Source: Acidimicrobiia bacterium | GTDB taxonomy: Bacteria > Actinomycetota > Acidimicrobiia > Spongiisociales > ZC4RG35 | Assembly: GCA_003230435.1 (NCBI GenBank) | Contig: QIDW01000113.1 | Span: forward strand, 1 to 9,502 | DNA: 9,502 nt | Direction: 5' to 3' | Shown here: positions 6,857-9,502 of the stretch, piece by piece | Position numbering within the stretch: the first letter of the stretch is position 1 | Layout of the letters: each line of letters begins with the position of its first letter | Notes under the pieces: generated by a model | What the model was told of the DNA's origin: nothing | Seen by the model: only the letters and a program-made list of their open reading frames with translations | The model's database searches: none | Program-made: the position numbers and the translations under genes

Positions 6857-7649
6857 CGGCCTTCCTTTGGATTGGGACCACCACGGGATCGGGGTGTTTG
6901 TCGATGACAATGGGATGGCCGTGGTGTTCGATGAGCTCCATTTCGGCGCCAAACGTCTCATACAAGACATCGGGGACGAGTGTCGAGCCGGGAGGGCCCT
7001 GGGCTATGAGCCTGCGGTTGATGCACATCACTTCTGGGAGGTGAGCGGCGACACTGTTCAAGTCGTGGGTGGTGAGCACAACTGCCACGCCGCGCTCGGC
7101 AATGTCCCGCAGTGTGGCCAGGACATCCTGACGGGTCTTGACGTCCACACCCGCCATGGGCTCGTCGAGCAGGACCAGATTCGGATCGGCCATCAGTGCT
7201 CGAGCCACGAAGACACGTTGCTGTTGGCCGCCGGAGAGCTCGCGGATGTGTCGGGGTTCGAGATGACCGATCCCCAGGTCGTGGAGCAGGGTGTGGGCTC
7301 GGTCGCGTTCTTCGGCTCCGTATCGGAGTCCGAGGCGTCTACCGGCGCTGCTGCCCATGAGCACGACCTCGTCTACGGTCACCGGGAAATACCAGTTGAC
7401 CGTATCCACCTGGGGCACGTACCCGATCCGCAGTGATGGAGATGATTCAACCGAACCGAGAGAGGGATCCAGGCCACCGCCGAGCAGCTTGAGCAGCGTC
7501 GTCTTGCCTGATCCGCTTGGGCCGACCACACCTAGCAGCGAGCCCCGCATGACTTCGAGGCTCAGGTCGGAGAGAACAACATCGCGGTCGTAGGCAAAGC
7601 TGACATTGCGCAGCGCCACCACCGAATCACGTGACCTGTCATTGCTCAT
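6840..7649 (-). CDS. Metal ABC transporter ATPase (ZnuC/MntB type)
   Basis: This cytoplasmic ATPase of the importer has every nucleotide-binding motif. Counting from the ATG at 7649 (269 residues), these are the Walker A GPSGSGKTT near 43-51, Q-loop Gln80 (YVPQ), signature LSGGQQQR at 138-145, Walker B LVLLDEP at 158-164 and switch His195 in TTHD. The tail after about residue 230 includes a histidine-bearing stretch (EHHGH near 241-245), as is frequent in this subfamily. A GTG at 7664 would add five residues. I prefer the ATG because AGGG precedes it at a workable distance and nothing precedes the GTG. Either start overlaps the end of the binding-protein gene (stop at 7639), and the stop overlaps the permease start, so the three transporter genes form one translational unit. 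Confidence 0.93.
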   Translation of the reverse strand: MSNDRSRDSVVALRNVSFAYDRDVVLSDLSLEVMRGSLLGVVGPSGSGKTTLLKLLGGGLDPSLGSVESSPSLRIGYVPQVDTVNWYFPVTVDEVVLMGSSAGRRLGLRYGAEERDRAHTLLHDLGIGHLEPRHIRELSGGQQQRVFVARALMADPNLVLLDEPMAGVDVKTRQDVLATLRDIAERGVAVVLTTHDLNSVAAHLPEVMCINRRLIAQGPPGSTLVPDVLYETFGAEMELIEHHGHPIVIDKHPDPVVVPIQRKADGIPG

Positions 7650-8658
7650 ACGTGGCCCTGTCACAAAAATTGTCGGTGGGGAATCCCTCTAGGGCTGACG
7701 CATCGCCGCCGAGGGCTTCGACCATCGTGCGGAAGTCGAAGACCATGAGCCCGAAGTAGGAATGGTCCGGGTCACCGGGACCACCAGGCAGATCATCGTC
7801 TCTGAGCTCGTCGACGTAGCGAGCCCCCGTCTCGTTGGCGATCCTCTCCAGCACCGGACTGGAAAAGACCTTAGACCCGAATATCGCTGGAACGTTCTCG
7901 GCTCGGATTTGGAGGATCAGATCTGCGACTTCGCGGGCGGTGGGCTCGGAGAAGTCGGAAGGCTGAATTGCACCGATCACCTGCCATTCGTACTCCCGGG
8001 CGAAATAGGGAAAGGAGTCGTGATAAGTGAGGAGTTGTCGGCGCTCAGGAGGGATGGTGGCCGTGGCTTCCCGGACCGCCGCATCGAGCAGCTCGATTCG
8101 CTCCCGGAGCCGATCGAAGTTGGCCTGATAGGCGTCTGCATTTTCGGGGTCGATGCTTGACATCTTGTCGGCAATCAACTTCGCGTAGTCAAGTGCATAG
8201 AGCGGGTTGGTCCAGAGATGGGGGTTGGGATCGCCCTCCTCCTCGGGGAATGAGAAGTCGAAGATGTAATCCTCGGGTTCGATCGTTGCTTCGCCCAACG
8301 AGAAGATCTCCACCCCGTCCTGTACATTTGCCTCTGCCAAGGCCATTGCGGGTAGCTCGAGGTTGAGGCCATTCACAAATACGATGTCGGCCTCGGCCAG
8401 GATGAATGCGTCAGAGGGAGCAGGCGCGAAAGTGTGCGAGTTGACTCCCTCCGGCACCAGCCCGACCACCTCCCCGGCATCGCAGACGACGTTGGCTACC
8501 AGGTTCGTGATCGGAGAGACCGTGGTCACGACCAATAGGCCTTCTCCACCCGATTCAGACGCTGATGTCGATTGAGGTGATGAGCCACAGGCAGCCACCA
8601 ACAGCGCAGTGACGATGACGGCCGCCGAAACACGGCGGGAAGGAAACGTTGGTGACAC
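7639..8658 (-). CDS. Metal-binding lipoprotein of an ABC importer (ZnuA/TroA type)
   Basis: This is a 339-residue solute-binding lipoprotein of the cluster A-I (TroA/ZnuA) family. The signal peptide ends at lipobox LVAAC, with Cys24 as the lipid anchor, followed by a Ser/Gly-rich linker. Expected metal ligands are His75 (NSHTFAP), His147 (NPHLW), His213 (TYHDSFPYF) and Asp283 (YVDEL). Histidine rather than glutamate at the third position is typical of zinc-type members. In place of the histidine-rich loop found in some ZnuA proteins, residues about 124-146 are rich in Asp and Glu (PEEEGDPNPH). The start is a GTG at 8658 with AAGGAG five bases upstream. The gene begins 83 bases after the Fur-family regulator and leads the transporter operon. 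Repression by that regulator at low demand is likely but is inferred from position. Confidence 0.93.
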   Translation of the reverse strand: MSPTFPSRRVSAAVIVTALLVAACGSSPQSTSASESGGEGLLVVTTVSPITNLVANVVCDAGEVVGLVPEGVNSHTFAPAPSDAFILAEADIVFVNGLNLELPAMALAEANVQDGVEIFSLGEATIEPEDYIFDFSFPEEEGDPNPHLWTNPLYALDYAKLIADKMSSIDPENADAYQANFDRLRERIELLDAAVREATATIPPERRQLLTYHDSFPYFAREYEWQVIGAIQPSDFSEPTAREVADLILQIRAENVPAIFGSKVFSSPVLERIANETGARYVDELRDDDLPGGPGDPDHSYFGLMVFDFRTMVEALGGDASALEGFPTDNFCDRATYEQ

Positions 8659-8741
8659 TTGATCTCCTTAATGCGAGCCTGTCGTAATCGCAAGCGTCTC
8701 GCAGTCTATCGAAGTGCAGTCTCACGTGGGAGGGTCGAGGA
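8659..8741. promoter_or_regulatory. Regulator-transporter spacer with repeated elements, candidate operator
   Basis: These 83 bases separate the Fur-family gene from the binding-lipoprotein start. They contain an exact direct repeat GCAGTCT (8701-8707 and 8716-8722, a 15-base period), an inverted repeat TGCGAG / CTCGCA (8672-8677 and 8698-8703), and the Shine-Dalgarno site AAGGAG (8664-8669, minus strand). No AT-rich consensus Fur or Zur box is visible. I cannot point to firm promoter hexamers; TAGACT on the minus strand near 8706 is a weak -10 candidate. Confidence 0.4.
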
Positions 8742-9182
8742 TCAGTCTGTGGTGTCGACGACCGAGCAGTCGATGTGGCGGCCGAGGATGCCGAAATGAA
8801 GCCCATCGGGAACGAAGCCGTAGTCACGGATGATCCCGGTGAAGCTCTGCTCGAGTGCATCGACGGGAAGGTCCACAACCCGGCCACACTTCTCACATAC
8901 CAGATGGTGGTGATCCGAACTGGCGCTCAGGTGATAGATGCCAGGACCATGGCCAAGGTGCACATGGTGCAACACCCCGAGGCCCTCGAAAACCTCCAGG
9001 GTCCGATAGACGGTGGACACGTCGATCGCCCCAGGGCCACTGGCCCTTTCTGCGATGTCGATCGCGGAAAGATGCTCATCGGAGGCTGCTGCCAAGACCT
9101 GACAGATAAGTCGACGTTGCAGCGTGATCCGAAGGCCCGCCACCCGAAGCGCTTCTAACAGTTCATTTTCCCGATCCGACAT
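8742..9182 (-). CDS. Fur-family metalloregulator, Zur-like
   Basis: This is a 146-residue repressor of the usual Fur-family length. An N-terminal winged helix includes the recognition-helix region DVSTVYRTLEVFEGLGV (54-70). A dimerisation and metal domain follows, with HHHLVCEKCGRVVDL at 91-105. Fur-family repressors bind DNA as metal-loaded dimers; the adjacent zinc-type importer makes zinc sensing most likely, but Fur or Mur sensing cannot be excluded. Cys96 and Cys99 form the first half of the structural zinc site. The second half, normally GLCPxC, reads GRHIDC (134-139), so His136 replaces the first cysteine while Cys139 remains. The ATG at 9182 is chosen because the family N-terminus (MSDREN, then LRVAGLRIT) begins there; the frame is open to 9365 but that part overlaps the oxidoreductase. 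No clear ribosome site precedes the start. It lies 29 bases after the oxidoreductase stop. Confidence 0.9.
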   Translation of the reverse strand: MSDRENELLEALRVAGLRITLQRRLICQVLAAASDEHLSAIDIAERASGPGAIDVSTVYRTLEVFEGLGVLHHVHLGHGPGIYHLSASSDHHHLVCEKCGRVVDLPVDALEQSFTGIIRDYGFVPDGLHFGILGRHIDCSVVDTTD

Positions 9183-9188
9183 GCGCCA

Positions 9189-9199
9189 ACGGTAACCGT
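9189..9199. promoter_or_regulatory. 11-base perfect palindrome just upstream of the regulator gene
   Basis: ACGGT and ACCGT are arranged around a single central base, seven bases before the start codon of the Fur-family gene. A further CGGTT lies 12 bases away on the minus strand. It could be an autoregulatory site, but a palindrome this short can arise by chance. Confidence 0.25.
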
Positions 9200-9211
9200 G
9201 CTTCGAACCGC

Positions 9212-9502
9212 TCAGAGCCAGCGACGGAACCAGTTCTTCTCGAAGAACACTTTGCCGATGTGCCAGCGGCGGTTCGCCTTGTAGAGCTTGATCTGTGGTG
9301 TTGGCTCGGCGTAGAAGTCGCCGCGGCCGAAGCCGGCTTTCCCGCCGCCCGTCTCGACGAAACATTCGCCGAATCCGTCATACCGTTGCGGCTCACCTTC
9401 TCCAGTGATGTCAAGGGCGATGTTGTGAGCCACCACCTCGGCTTCGCGTTCGGCGAACACTCCCGCCATGGGCAAGGGCTTGCCCATTTTGAGTGGAATC
9501 CC
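9212..9502 (-). CDS. NAD(P)/FAD-dependent oxidoreductase, SQR-like, C-terminal fragment
   Basis: Only the last 96 residues are in the window; the frame is open to the right edge. The stretch PLPMAGVFAEREAEVVAHNI resembles the conserved C-terminal region of sulfide:quinone oxidoreductase / NADH dehydrogenase-like flavoproteins, where a helix near the FAD bears a pattern like KTGxxAExxAxVVAxNI. It is followed by GECFVETGGGKAGFGRGDFY, and the end is rich in aromatic and basic residues (GKVFFEKNWFRRWL). In this family such a tail can form an amphipathic membrane-docking helix. Redox cysteines and the FAD and NAD motifs would lie outside the window, so the substrate (sulfide, NADH or other) cannot be decided. 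The Fur-family gene follows after 29 bases on the same strand, so read-through transcription is possible. Confidence 0.75.
   Translation of the reverse strand, partial: GIPLKMGKPLPMAGVFAEREAEVVAHNIALDITGEGEPQRYDGFGECFVETGGGKAGFGRGDFYAEPTPQIKLYKANRRWHIGKVFFEKNWFRRWL

Noticed and set aside
6857..6970. Longer permease frame beginning at 6970
   Set aside because: The added 38 residues overlap the ATPase tail and resemble no permease. A good ribosome site precedes the ATG at 6856.
9183..9365. Longer Fur-family frame beginning at 9365
   Set aside because: The extension is an Arg-rich out-of-frame reading of the oxidoreductase C-terminus; the family N-terminus begins at 9182.
1..9502. Mobile elements, CRISPR arrays, tRNA or rRNA genes, riboswitches
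   Set aside because: I saw no transposase or integrase motifs, no regularly spaced repeats, no cloverleaf or rRNA-like stretches and no long structured leader. Gaps between genes are all 161 bases or shorter.

Overview
The window is 9.5 kb of GC-rich bacterial DNA in which every supported gene lies on the minus strand, so it reads from high to low coordinates. GC-rich codons, GTG starts, tightly overlapping genes and the style of the proteins suggest an actinomycetote. A deep lineage such as Acidimicrobiia is a guess; nothing here (no rRNA or tRNA) fixes the taxonomy.

Region 1 (9502 to about 6008) is a metal-homeostasis block. It opens with the C-terminal end of a flavoprotein disulfide-reductase-like oxidoreductase resembling sulfide:quinone oxidoreductase, cut by the window edge. 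Next come a Fur-family repressor (Zur-like), a TroA/ZnuA-type metal-binding lipoprotein, an ABC ATPase and an ABC-3 family permease. The three transporter genes overlap or nearly overlap and form a complete high-affinity importer, most likely for zinc. The regulator sits directly upstream and is its probable repressor.

Region 2 (6007 to 5847) is the only sizeable gap, 161 bases. It holds an 18-base near-palindrome that could be an operator.

Region 3 (5846 to 194) is a compact five-gene cassette with overlapping or nearly abutting junctions. The genes encode a small protein with two membrane segments and a ribbon-helix-helix-like tail, an 875-residue dikinase-type phosphotransferase with rifampin-phosphotransferase architecture, a five-segment membrane protein of unknown function, an intact PAP2-family membrane phosphatase and a lipoprotein whose repeats fit a seven-bladed beta-propeller. 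The junctions (GTGA, ATGA, a 16-base gap, TAATG) imply one translationally coupled transcript. The set looks like an envelope-associated phosphotransfer or phosphatase system with no function I can name. It is the part most worth following up.

Region 4 (133 to 1) is the first 44 codons of a 6-phosphofructokinase gene running off the left edge.

I see no mobile elements, CRISPR arrays or RNA genes. The plus-strand open frames look like shadows of the minus-strand genes.
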